From NCBI RefSeq assembly GCF_003105115.1, contig NZ_QETH01000027.1, forward strand, positions 1-54,570: a stretch of DNA of 54,570 nt, given 5' to 3'. Below are positions 47,805 through 54,570 of this stretch, one piece after another. Source of the DNA: Flavobacterium sp. HTF (GTDB taxonomy: Bacteria; Bacteroidota; Bacteroidia; Flavobacteriales; Flavobacteriaceae). The notes beneath the pieces are model-generated. The model ran no database searches. It saw only the letters and a list, made by a program, of their open reading frames with translations, and was not told where the DNA came from. Positions within the stretch are counted from its first letter, which is position 1. The number at the start of each line of letters is the position of its first letter. The position numbers and the translations under genes were made by a program.

Positions 47805-48281
47805 TTATCTATTCAGCCACCAAATACTGGCATTCAAAATTGTCGCAAATCCTACCCAGGCCAAATAAGGAATTAATAAATAACCTGCAGTTTTATTGAT
47901 TTTAATAAATTTCAAATACGTTTCATAAATCATCAGCCATAAAAGAACAATTTCTACCAAAGCCAGCATTGGATTTTTTAATCCGAAGAATAAATACGAC
48001 CAAATAGCATTCAATGCTAATTGAATCAAAAAGAACAATAATGCTTTTTTAACTTTCTCATTCTGCTCCTTTATTTTATCCCAAATCAATCCTGCAGCAA
48101 CTGCCATAAAAATGTATAGGATGGTCCAAACCGGCATAAAAATCCAATTTGGCGGATTAAAAATCGGTTTTTCAATTGTTGGATACCAGCTCTCAACACT
48201 TGGTCTTGTCACCAAACTTGCAGAATATCCTACTGTTAAACAAACAATTAAAGCTATAAAGATTTTTACGAACTTATTCAT
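47805..48281 (-). CDS. TspO/MBR family membrane protein
   Basis: This 158-residue inner-membrane protein has five hydrophobic helices and the TspO pattern: WYPTIEKPIFNPPNWIFMPVWTILYIFMA at about 32-60, with proline- and tryptophan-rich first loop, and the late aromatic helix VGFATILNASIWWLN. Bacterial TspO proteins bind tetrapyrroles and influence porphyrin and stress responses. Length and helix count are normal. It is convergent with the gene at 47046-47753 and divergent from mvaD across 151 bp. Confidence 0.92.
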   Translation of the reverse strand: MNKFVKIFIALIVCLTVGYSASLVTRPSVESWYPTIEKPIFNPPNWIFMPVWTILYIFMAVAAGLIWDKIKEQNEKVKKALLFFLIQLALNAIWSYLFFGLKNPMLALVEIVLLWLMIYETYLKFIKINKTAGYLLIPYLAWVGFATILNASIWWLNR

Positions 48282-48407
48282 TTTATATTTTTTTTAGTCA
48301 AAAATAATCAAAAGAAAAATTTAAACCGCATAAGTTATAGCAGTTGATTTTAGCAAAGCCAATTTATATTTTCTTATATTACTTATATGGTGAAAAAATT
48401 TAAAAAC

Positions 48408-48415
48408 TATCTTTG
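48408..48415 (+). promoter_or_regulatory. -7 promoter element before mvaD
   Basis: TATCTTTG matches TAnnTTTG and lies 17 bp before the mvaD ATG, so the leader must be very short. A weak -33 TATG sits 18-19 bp upstream. Confidence 0.6.
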
Positions 48416-48432
48416 CCAAAATTTTATAATTC

Positions 48433-49515
48433 ATGTTTACAGCAGCTGATTTTATACCAACCCAATATACTTCAACCATCGAAAACGGAAACTTAGAATG
48501 GAGCGCTCCAAGCAACATTGCATTAGTGAAATACTGGGGGAAAAAAGACAACCAGATTCCGGCAAACCCTTCGGTAAGTTTTACGTTAAATAATTGCAAA
48601 ACGATTACAAAACTGTCTTTTTCGAAAAAAGAAAATCAGGGAGATTTTTCTTTTGACTTACTCTTTGAAGGAAAACCAAAAGAAGATTTCAAACCGAAAA
48701 TTCAGAAGTTTTTGGAAAGAGTCGAGGTTTATATGCCGTTTTTAAAAGAGTATCATTTTATAATTGATACCCAAAATACTTTTCCGCACAGCTCCGGAAT
48801 TGCATCTTCTGCTTCCGGAATGGCAGCTTTGGCAATGAATTTTATGAGTCTGGAAAAACAATTAAATCCTTCAATGACTGATGCTTATTTTTACCAAAAA
48901 GCTTCATTTTTAGCCCGTTTAGGTTCCGGAAGTGCATGCCGAAGCGTAAAAGGAAATGTTGTGGTTTGGGGAAATCAGGCGAATATTGAAGGAAGCACAG
49001 ATTTATTTGGAGTTGAATTTCCGTATACGATTCACGAAAATTTCAAAAATTACCAGGATACTATTTTGTTGGTTGATAAAGGAGAAAAACAAGTTTCGAG
49101 TACCGTTGGACATGATCTAATGCACAATCATCCATATGCCGAAAGACGTTTCGCCCAGGCACACGAAAATCTGGATAAATTAACCTCCATTTTTGAAAGC
49201 GGTAATATAGACGAATTTATCAAAGTTGTAGAAAGTGAAGCATTGACTTTACACGCCATGATGATGACTTCGATGCCATATTTTATTTTGATGAAACCAA
49301 ATACACTGCAGATTATAAATGCGATTTGGAAATTCAGGAATGAAACCCACATTCCGGTTTGTTTTACGCTTGATGCAGGAGCGAATGTGCATGTGCTTTA
49401 TCCCGAAAACGTTAGCGAAAAAGTATTACAATTTATTCAGGACGAATTAGTTGTATTTTGTCAGAATGGTCAGTACATTTGCGACAAAATTGGAAGCGGT
49501 GCAATTGCATTGTAA
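48433..49515 (+). CDS. mvaD: Diphosphomevalonate decarboxylase
   Basis: This 360-residue cytosolic GHMP-fold enzyme converts diphosphomevalonate to isopentenyl diphosphate using ATP. It has SAPSNIALVKYWGKKD (about 24-39), the family motif PHSSGIASSASGMAALAM (about 118-135), LGSGSACRSVKGN and the late catalytic aspartate in FTLDAGANVHVLY. This set separates it from phosphomevalonate decarboxylases less clearly, but the classical route fits the two GHMP kinases in the window. It begins the second mevalonate block and is followed 30 bp later by a toxin-antitoxin pair and then mevalonate kinase. Confidence 0.93.
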   Translation: MFTAADFIPTQYTSTIENGNLEWSAPSNIALVKYWGKKDNQIPANPSVSFTLNNCKTITKLSFSKKENQGDFSFDLLFEGKPKEDFKPKIQKFLERVEVYMPFLKEYHFIIDTQNTFPHSSGIASSASGMAALAMNFMSLEKQLNPSMTDAYFYQKASFLARLGSGSACRSVKGNVVVWGNQANIEGSTDLFGVEFPYTIHENFKNYQDTILLVDKGEKQVSSTVGHDLMHNHPYAERRFAQAHENLDKLTSIFESGNIDEFIKVVESEALTLHAMMMTSMPYFILMKPNTLQIINAIWKFRNETHIPVCFTLDAGANVHVLYPENVSEKVLQFIQDELVVFCQNGQYICDKIGSGAIAL

Positions 49516-49545
49516 TTTTCCGTATCTTTAATTAAATTTTTGATT

Positions 49546-49764
49546 ATGGACATTCAATTAGAAAAAATCGAGTTAATAAAACTTTTAGCTGAGACAGAAA
49601 ATCCAACTATTTTGAAATCTATTCGAAAAATTTTTAAAAAAGAACAAAAAGATTGGTGGGATGATTTGACTGACGAGCAAAAAGCGCAAATCGAAGAAGG
49701 AGAAAGACAAATTGAACGTGGTGAATTTGTTGAGTATGAAGAAATGATGAAAAAATTTCGTTAA
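49546..49764 (+). CDS. Probable antitoxin of a ParE-type module
   Basis: This 72-residue acidic, largely helical protein has a first part resembling a short dimerisation helix (LIKLLAETENPTILKSIRKIF) and a second part DWWDDLTDEQKAQIEEGERQ with a charged tail, as in the small antitoxins paired with RelE/ParE toxins in Bacteroidota. The ATG at 49546 is preferred to TTG at 49540. Its stop overlaps the toxin start by one base (TAATG), which ties the two together. A near -7 sequence TATCTTTA at 49523-49530 could give the pair its own start. Confidence 0.82.
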   Translation: MDIQLEKIELIKLLAETENPTILKSIRKIFKKEQKDWWDDLTDEQKAQIEEGERQIERGEFVEYEEMMKKFR

Positions 49765-50069
49765 TGAAAAGAACAATAGTCTTTTCAAAAAATGCTGAGA
49801 AGGGTTTATCTGAATTATTTGAATACTTAGAAGATCAATGGTCAGAAAGAATAAAAAATAAGTTTATATCAAATCTGGACAAAGTAATTTATCTAATCCA
49901 AATTGAACCTGAATTTTTTCCTAAATCGGAATTAAATAAAAACTATCGAAAATGTGTTTTGTCAAAACAAACAACAATTTATTATAAGTTCAATACAAAA
50001 AGAGTAGAGATAGTTACATTTTTCGACACACGACAAAACCCAAATAAAATTAAGAAAGACATAAAATAA
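49764..50069 (+). CDS. RelE/ParE superfamily toxin
   Basis: This 101-residue protein shows the ParE pattern: IVFSKNAEKGLSELFEYLEDQW at the start, a central helix pair, and the closing strand EIVTFFDTRQNPNKIKKD, where the FxDTRQNP segment is typical of the group. ParE toxins poison gyrase and RelE toxins cut mRNA at the ribosome; which applies here cannot be told. It starts one base before the antitoxin stop ends, and its own stop is only 2 bp before the mevalonate kinase ATG, so all three may be translated in sequence. Confidence 0.88.
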   Translation: MKRTIVFSKNAEKGLSELFEYLEDQWSERIKNKFISNLDKVIYLIQIEPEFFPKSELNKNYRKCVLSKQTTIYYKFNTKRVEIVTFFDTRQNPNKIKKDIK

Positions 50070-50071
50070 AC

Positions 50072-51010
50072 ATGAAAGGACCATTATTTTACTCAAAAAT
50101 ATTACTCTTTGGAGAATACGGAATTATCCGCGACTCTAAAGGACTTTCTATTCCTTATAATTTTTACAACGGTGCCCTGAAGAAATCCGAAGAGCCTTCG
50201 GCAGAAGCCATTGCATCGAATTCAAGCTTAAAACGTTTTGCGGTTTATCTTGAAACATTACAAACAGAACAACCTGATTTGGTTACTTTTGATTTGGTTT
50301 CTCTAAAAAATGATGTTGAAACAGGTATGTATTTTGATTCCAGTATTCCGCAAGGATATGGAGTTGGAAGCAGCGGTGCCCTGGTAGCTGCTATTTATGA
50401 TAAATATGCTACTGATAAAATTACTGTTTTAGAAAACCTTACCCGCGAAAAACTTTTACAGTTAAAAAACATATTCTCTCAAATGGAGAGCTTTTTTCAT
50501 GGAAAAAGTTCTGGTTTAGATCCGCTCAACAGCTATTTAAGTATTCCGATTTTAATTAATTCCAAAGATAATATTGAAGCAACCGGAATTCCGACACAAA
50601 GTTTTGACGGAAAAGGTGCTGTATTCTTATTAGACTCAGGAATTGTAGGCGAAACCGCCCCAATGGTTAATATTTTTATGGAAAACCTAAAAGACAAGGG
50701 CTTCCGTACAATGCTTAAAAACCAATTTGTTAAATACACAGATGCCTGCGTAGAAAACTTCCTTCATGGCGATATGAAATCTTTGTTTACCAACACAAAG
50801 AAGCTTTCTAAAGTTGTTTTAAATAACTTTAAACCAATGATCCCGGAACAATTTCACGGAATCTGGCAACACGGAATCGATACAAACGATTACTACTTAA
50901 AACTTTGCGGCTCTGGCGGAGGCGGCTATATACTTGGTTTTACTGAAGATCTGGAACGTGCCAGAGTTTCTCTGAAAGACTATAAGTTAGAAGTTGTTTA
51001 TCAGTTCTAA
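50072..51010 (+). CDS. GHMP kinase, probable mevalonate kinase
   Basis: This 312-residue protein has the three GHMP motifs: SKILLFGEYGIIRDSKG at the start, the ATP motif PQGYGVGSSGALVAA (about 94-108) and CGSGGGGYILGF near 280; HGKSSGLDPLNSY (about 148-160) is the catalytic-type aspartate motif of mevalonate kinases. It should phosphorylate mevalonate at C5. It lies downstream of mvaD with the toxin-antitoxin pair between them and is followed by DUF502 and UbiA genes at about 65-bp spacing. Mevalonate rather than phosphomevalonate as substrate is inference. Confidence 0.87.
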   Translation: MKGPLFYSKILLFGEYGIIRDSKGLSIPYNFYNGALKKSEEPSAEAIASNSSLKRFAVYLETLQTEQPDLVTFDLVSLKNDVETGMYFDSSIPQGYGVGSSGALVAAIYDKYATDKITVLENLTREKLLQLKNIFSQMESFFHGKSSGLDPLNSYLSIPILINSKDNIEATGIPTQSFDGKGAVFLLDSGIVGETAPMVNIFMENLKDKGFRTMLKNQFVKYTDACVENFLHGDMKSLFTNTKKLSKVVLNNFKPMIPEQFHGIWQHGIDTNDYYLKLCGSGGGGYILGFTEDLERARVSLKDYKLEVVYQF

Positions 51011-51076
51011 AAACGCTTAAAAGCAAAGTTGTCTGAGTAGATTTTCATAAGTTTTCAACCTAAAAAGTTATTTATT

Positions 51077-51667
51077 ATGAAAAGTATTTTAAAAATAATC
51101 AAAGCAACTTTTTTAGGAGGAATTTTATTCTTAGCACCCTTAGTCGTATTGCTCATAATTCTCGAAAAAGGATATGGCATAATTCAAAAAGTCACTCTCC
51201 CGCTTGTAAATTATCTGCCGAGAGTACATGTTTTGGGAATTGCACTGCAGGAAATTGTTGGAATAATAATTCTTATTTTTATCTGTTTTATAGCGGGTTT
51301 GTTAGCCCGAACGAGTGGTGCAAAAAAACTGATTCACAAATTAGAAAACGGAATTTTAAGCTTTGTACCTGGTTATTCATTTATGAAGAACATGAATGAA
51401 AACATTATGGGACTAGAATCTAAAGAAAATTTAAAAGTAATATTGGTTCCTACAGATGCTGGCTGGCAATTTGCTTTTTTAATTGAACAAATTGACGATA
51501 ACAATTTTGCCGTATTTGTTCCCGATGCTCCAAATCCGTGGAGCGGTTCTGTCGTTTTTACAGAAAAAAAAGATATTAAAGAAATTGAAATTACACAAAA
51601 ACAAGCTTTGGCCTGCATACGGAAATTAGGTTATGGCTCTAAAGATTTGTTAAAAAACAAACTCTGA
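51077..51667 (+). CDS. DUF502 family membrane protein
   Basis: This 196-residue protein has two N-terminal transmembrane helices (about 11-31 and 56-78) and a soluble beta-rich part with GILSFVPGYSFMKNMNENIMG and VFVPDAPNPWSGSVVF, the typical DUF502 segments. Function is unknown in the family. It lies between mevalonate kinase and the UbiA prenyltransferase in a run of same-strand genes and may be linked to membrane lipids, which is inference from context. Confidence 0.88.
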   Translation: MKSILKIIKATFLGGILFLAPLVVLLIILEKGYGIIQKVTLPLVNYLPRVHVLGIALQEIVGIIILIFICFIAGLLARTSGAKKLIHKLENGILSFVPGYSFMKNMNENIMGLESKENLKVILVPTDAGWQFAFLIEQIDDNNFAVFVPDAPNPWSGSVVFTEKKDIKEIEITQKQALACIRKLGYGSKDLLKNKL

Positions 51668-51730
51668 ATTTTAGAATCAAAAAATATCTTTTAACTTCAT
51701 TAAATAATTTAATCCCACAACTTATAATTT

Positions 51731-52687
51731 ATGTTAAGCAGACAGCACAAACTTTTAGTAATGAAAATTGTTAGTTTGTTTTCTGTGGTACGCGGTTATA
51801 ATATTCCCATTATCGTTTTAGCACAGTATTTATCTGCTATTTTCATTTTGGCTCCGGAAAAAAGAGCTTTGGATATTCTACTTGATTTTCACTTATTTCT
51901 AATTGTTTTTGCTTCTGCAGTTACCATTGCATCCGGATATATCATCAATAATTTTTATGACAGTCAGAAAGACCTGATCAACCGGCCAAACAAATCGATG
52001 CTGGACAGACTGGTTAGTCAGAAAACAAAACTTACGGTTTATTTTTCTTTGAATTTCCTTGCTGTTTTGATGGCATTTGTTGTGTCCTGGCGTGCTTTTT
52101 TGTTTTTTTCCGGATATATTTTTCTGATTTGGTTTTATTCTCATAAAATAAAAAAGTATCCGATTGTAGGCAACCTGACTGCTGCTCTTCTGGCCGTTAT
52201 TCCTTTTTTTGCTATTTTACTGTATTTCTATAATGCCATTTCTTTTGAAGAAATCGAAGATCATATGAGTCATTTTATGGTGATTTCTGCACATGCGGTA
52301 TTTTTGTTTTTGCTATTGCTGATTCGCGAAATGATAAAAGATTTAGAAAATCTAAAAGGCGACCTGGCAAATGATTACAGAACGATTCCAATATTATATA
52401 ACGAAACAACTTCTAAACGAATTATTACTGTTTTGACATTTCTTACGGTTTTGCCGGTTTATGTCCTGATCAATATTTATGATGTGGGTTATATGGATAT
52501 TTACTTTTATATCTGTTTTGTTGTGATGTTTTTTTTCCTGTTTTATTTATGGAAATCAAATTCTAAGGAACAATATTTACTGCTTCATAATGTGTTGAAA
52601 TTTCTAATTGTTTCGGGCGTTTTCTGTATTGTTTTGATAAATCCCAGTGTTTTGTGGCACGGACGGGAATTGATTTCTAATTACTAA
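51731..52687 (+). CDS. UbiA-family prenyltransferase, possibly GGGP-type
   Basis: This 318-residue inner-membrane enzyme has about eight helices and the two aspartate motifs of UbiA enzymes: NNFYDSQKDLINRPNKSM (about 76-93) and DLENLKGDLANDYRTIPI (about 206-223). The closest annotated type in Flavobacteria is geranylgeranylglycerol-phosphate geranylgeranyltransferase, but quinone-type prenyltransferases share the motifs. The mevalonate genes upstream would supply the prenyl diphosphates. It follows DUF502 by 63 bp. Confidence 0.88.
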   Translation: MLSRQHKLLVMKIVSLFSVVRGYNIPIIVLAQYLSAIFILAPEKRALDILLDFHLFLIVFASAVTIASGYIINNFYDSQKDLINRPNKSMLDRLVSQKTKLTVYFSLNFLAVLMAFVVSWRAFLFFSGYIFLIWFYSHKIKKYPIVGNLTAALLAVIPFFAILLYFYNAISFEEIEDHMSHFMVISAHAVFLFLLLLIREMIKDLENLKGDLANDYRTIPILYNETTSKRIITVLTFLTVLPVYVLINIYDVGYMDIYFYICFVVMFFFLFYLWKSNSKEQYLLLHNVLKFLIVSGVFCIVLINPSVLWHGRELISNY

Positions 52688-52747
52688 AGTTCTAGTCCAC
52701 AGAAATTTATCGAAATTTTGAAAAGATTTTCAAAGTTTTTTTTGAGT

Positions 52748-52779
52748 GCCTCTGTGTTAACTTTGTGAATCTCTGTGAA
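52748..52779 (+). repeat. Intergenic repeat with CTCTGTG units
   Basis: CCTCTGTGTTAACTTTGTG and ATCTCTGTGAAA contain repeated (C)TCTGTG/TTTGTG units, reminiscent of the dispersed repeats elsewhere in the window, in a 231-bp gap. Confidence 0.45.
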
Positions 52780-52893
52780 AGATGCATTATCAATACAGCC
52801 AAAAAATGCCAATTGTGACGCTTCTAATTTGTTAAAAATTTGTGGCTATTAATCTAAGAACATTGAACTTAAGTTTTATTAGCAGGAAAAAAC

Positions 52894-52901
52894 TATCTTT
52901 G
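52894..52901 (+). promoter_or_regulatory. -7 promoter element before the pseudouridine synthase
   Basis: TATCTTTG matches TAnnTTTG and lies 17 bp before the ATG at 52919, the same spacing as for mvaD. The -33 region is not clear. Confidence 0.6.
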
Positions 52902-52918
52902 CACAAATTAATGATTTT

Positions 52919-53827
52919 ATGAACAACAAGGAAGGCAATAATAAAAGAGGAGGATCTCGACCAAATAGCTCAAGATCAAACTCTGGTAAGCCAAAACCTC
53001 CTATGGCCAAACGTGCGCAAGGGCCGAAAAAAGAAAAGCCAGAGGTTAAAGCAGCGAAGGAAGCTGCGGAACAAAAAGTAAAGAAACAAAACCAGGCTCC
53101 GAAAAGACAAAAGGCTTCGGATGAAATTCGTCTGAACAAATACATCTCTAATTCTGGTGTTTGTTCCCGTCGTGATGCTGACATTTATATTCAGTCTGGA
53201 AACGTTAAAGTTAACGGTGTTCCTGTAACTGAAATGGGTTATTTAGTAAAATTAAATGATGTCGTAAACTTTGACGGCGTTACTTTAACTCCTGAAAAGA
53301 AAGAATACATTTTATTAAACAAGCCAAAAAACTTTACTACGGCACTTGACGAAGGTCAGGAATACCGTAATGTTTTAGAATTAGTTCGTGGTTCTACCAC
53401 AGCTAAAATTGCTCCGATTGGAAGAATGGACAAAAACACCACTGGTTTGTTGTTGTTTACTAACGATACGGATATGATTCGTAAATTTACTTTACCGAGT
53501 CAGAAATCATCTAAAATTTATCAGGTTTCTTTAGACAAAAACCTGAAATTTGAAGATTTGGAAAAAATCAGCAAAGGTATGGTCCTTGACGGACACCGCG
53601 TTTTTGTTGAAGAGGTTAGTTATATTGATAATGAACCTAAAAGCGAAATTGGTCTTAAATTACGTTCGTCTAATGTAAAAGTTGTTCGTGCTATTTTTGA
53701 ACATTTTAGTTATGACGTTTTGCGTATAGATCGTGTGTCTTTTGCAGGCCTTACGAAAAAGAATTTACCGAGAGGCAACTGGCGTTTTTTGACAGATCAG
53801 GAAATTATTAATTTGAAAAACGTTTAA
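52919..53827 (+). CDS. RluB/RsuA-type rRNA pseudouridine synthase with basic N-tail
   Basis: This 302-residue enzyme should isomerise a uridine in rRNA. After a disordered tail of about 65 residues rich in Lys, Pro, Asn and Ala, an S4 domain follows (RLNKYISNSGVCSRRDADIYI, about 71-91), then the catalytic domain with Asp182 in PIGRMDKNTTGLLLFTND and the family segment KIYQVSLDKNL. The tail is far longer than in E. coli RluB and may bind RNA. It has its own -7 element and a terminator downstream. Confidence 0.92.
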   Translation: MNNKEGNNKRGGSRPNSSRSNSGKPKPPMAKRAQGPKKEKPEVKAAKEAAEQKVKKQNQAPKRQKASDEIRLNKYISNSGVCSRRDADIYIQSGNVKVNGVPVTEMGYLVKLNDVVNFDGVTLTPEKKEYILLNKPKNFTTALDEGQEYRNVLELVRGSTTAKIAPIGRMDKNTTGLLLFTNDTDMIRKFTLPSQKSSKIYQVSLDKNLKFEDLEKISKGMVLDGHRVFVEEVSYIDNEPKSEIGLKLRSSNVKVVRAIFEHFSYDVLRIDRVSFAGLTKKNLPRGNWRFLTDQEIINLKNV

Positions 53828-53852
53828 GAAAACGATTCAAATCAAGCCATAC

Positions 53853-53890
53853 AAATCCTGTTTTACTTTTGTAAAATGGGATTTTTTATT
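53853..53890 (+). terminator. Terminator after the pseudouridine synthase
   Basis: AAATCC-TG-TTTTAC pairs with GTAAAA-TG-GGATTT around a TTTT loop (2-base internal mismatch), followed by a T-rich run. It may also serve the convergent gene at 53906-54505. Confidence 0.75.
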
Positions 53891-53905
53891 TTAAATAGGG
53901 AAATT

Positions 53906-54505
53906 CTAGAAGAAATTGTGCCCGAAAAGTGTAAAAATTGACCTTCCTAGATTTGCCTGATTTTTATCATCTACAGATTCGTAACATGAAAATCCTAATA
54001 TGATTTTGATTCCGGGATGAATACTGTTCAGGATGTCTCTTTTTTGCTCTTCAAGAAGCAACTTTAAACTATCTAAGATCTGAATATTGTTTTTAAGATA
54101 AGAAACAACCAGTAGTGCTGAAAAATTAAGGATTTCTCTTGCTGTTTCACTTTTGATTCCGACTTCGTTTGAAATCATTTCGGAAATTCTTCCTTTTTTG
54201 TTGCTGAAAATTTCTTTAAGTAAATCATTTCCTTCTAAGCGGTAACAATCGTCAACTGATAAAATTCTTCCTGAAGCAAAATCAACTTCTCCGTAAAAGG
54301 TAGAATTGTCACCAACCAGTGTAACTATTTCTTTATAAAAACCCGACTCCTCCGCTTTATTATACAATCCCATGAGAACTGTACCTATTGAAACATCAAT
54401 TCCTTTTATCAAAAGGGCGTCATTTTCAAAATAAAACTTATTCAACTTTGAGACAACATTAGAAGATATAAAACGTCTAAGTTCAATTTGTAGGTTTGGA
54501 GTCAT
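53906..54505 (-). CDS. Hypothetical protein, DUF937-like
   Basis: This 199-residue protein has no signal peptide or membrane helix. It contains GTVLMGLYNKAEESGFYKEIVTLVGDN and ISEMISNEVGIKSETAREILNFSALLVVSYLKN, which look like the repeated helical units of DUF937 (YidB-like) proteins, a group of unknown function. The assignment is tentative. It is convergent with the pseudouridine synthase gene and begins 65 bp from the window edge, so its promoter may be partly outside. Confidence 0.6.
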   Translation of the reverse strand: MTPNLQIELRRFISSNVVSKLNKFYFENDALLIKGIDVSIGTVLMGLYNKAEESGFYKEIVTLVGDNSTFYGEVDFASGRILSVDDCYRLEGNDLLKEIFSNKKGRISEMISNEVGIKSETAREILNFSALLVVSYLKNNIQILDSLKLLLEEQKRDILNSIHPGIKIILGFSCYESVDDKNQANLGRSIFTLFGHNFF

Positions 54506-54570
54506 AATATTTATTTTTTAGAAATTATTTGTATCCATTCAAAATAATCGACAAAGTGGGGCTTTTAATC

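Noticed and set aside
48433..49515. Phosphomevalonate decarboxylase (alternative mevalonate route)
   Set aside because: Two GHMP kinases in the window suit the classical route and no isopentenyl phosphate kinase is seen, although the motifs alone do not settle it.

Overview
The window is AT-rich chromosomal DNA from a member of the Bacteroidota, most likely Flavobacterium or a close relative. Supporting signs are SusC/SusD outer-membrane transport, a type IX secretion C-terminal signal on an amylase, the flavobacterial -7 promoter element TAnnTTTG (seen as TATCTTTG upstream of several genes), a mevalonate pathway and a UbiA prenyltransferase next to it. No phage, transposase, rRNA operon or CRISPR array was found.

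Layout. 1-2.1 kb: comEC. 2.1-4 kb (minus): three tandem thioredoxin-fold paralogues, two of which have lost CxxC. 4-9.4 kb (minus): secreted dipeptidyl peptidase IV followed by two POT-type peptide transporters, a peptide scavenging operon. 9.5-11.9 kb: HMG-CoA reductase and a GYDIA-type GHMP kinase, the first half of a split mevalonate set. 12-18.9 kb (minus): an envelope cluster coaX, outer-membrane protein, lptC, small membrane protein, CBS/CorC protein, ppiD. 19-19.5 kb: tRNA-Phe, a GIY-YIG nuclease gene, and a second copy of the tRNA 3' end with its terminator, which looks like a tiny tRNA-targeted element. 19.7-21.5 kb: an MHS-type MFS transporter and a small membrane protein.

21.5-42.8 kb is a starch/maltodextrin utilisation locus in two divergent arms. 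The minus arm is susC, susD, susE and a T9SS-exported GH13 amylase. The plus arm is a LacI regulator, SLC45-like sugar transporter, beta-phosphoglucomutase, GH65 maltose phosphorylase, GH97 SusB-like glucosidase, an unknown lipoprotein, a periplasmic GH13 neopullulanase-like enzyme and a lipoprotein GH13 amylase. Together they give extracellular cleavage, SusCD import, periplasmic trimming to maltose and glucose, inner-membrane uptake, and phosphorolysis of maltose to glucose and beta-glucose-1-phosphate, which PgmB turns into glucose-6-phosphate.

43-48.3 kb holds housekeeping genes (GDPD, HI0933-type flavoprotein, HAD phosphatase, Crp-like regulator, metallo-beta-lactamase fold hydrolase, a short carboxypeptidase-regulatory-domain protein, TspO). 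48.4-52.7 kb is the second mevalonate block (mvaD, mevalonate kinase, DUF502, UbiA) with a ParE-type toxin-antitoxin pair inserted between mvaD and the kinase. The window ends with an RluB-type pseudouridine synthase and a DUF937-like protein. Several intergenic gaps carry dispersed repeats.

The best candidates for something undescribed are the tRNA-Phe/GIY-YIG cassette, the toxin-antitoxin pair embedded in an essential isoprenoid operon, and the CxxC-less thioredoxin paralogues that share a single relocated cysteine. Everything here is from reading the sequence; no search was run.
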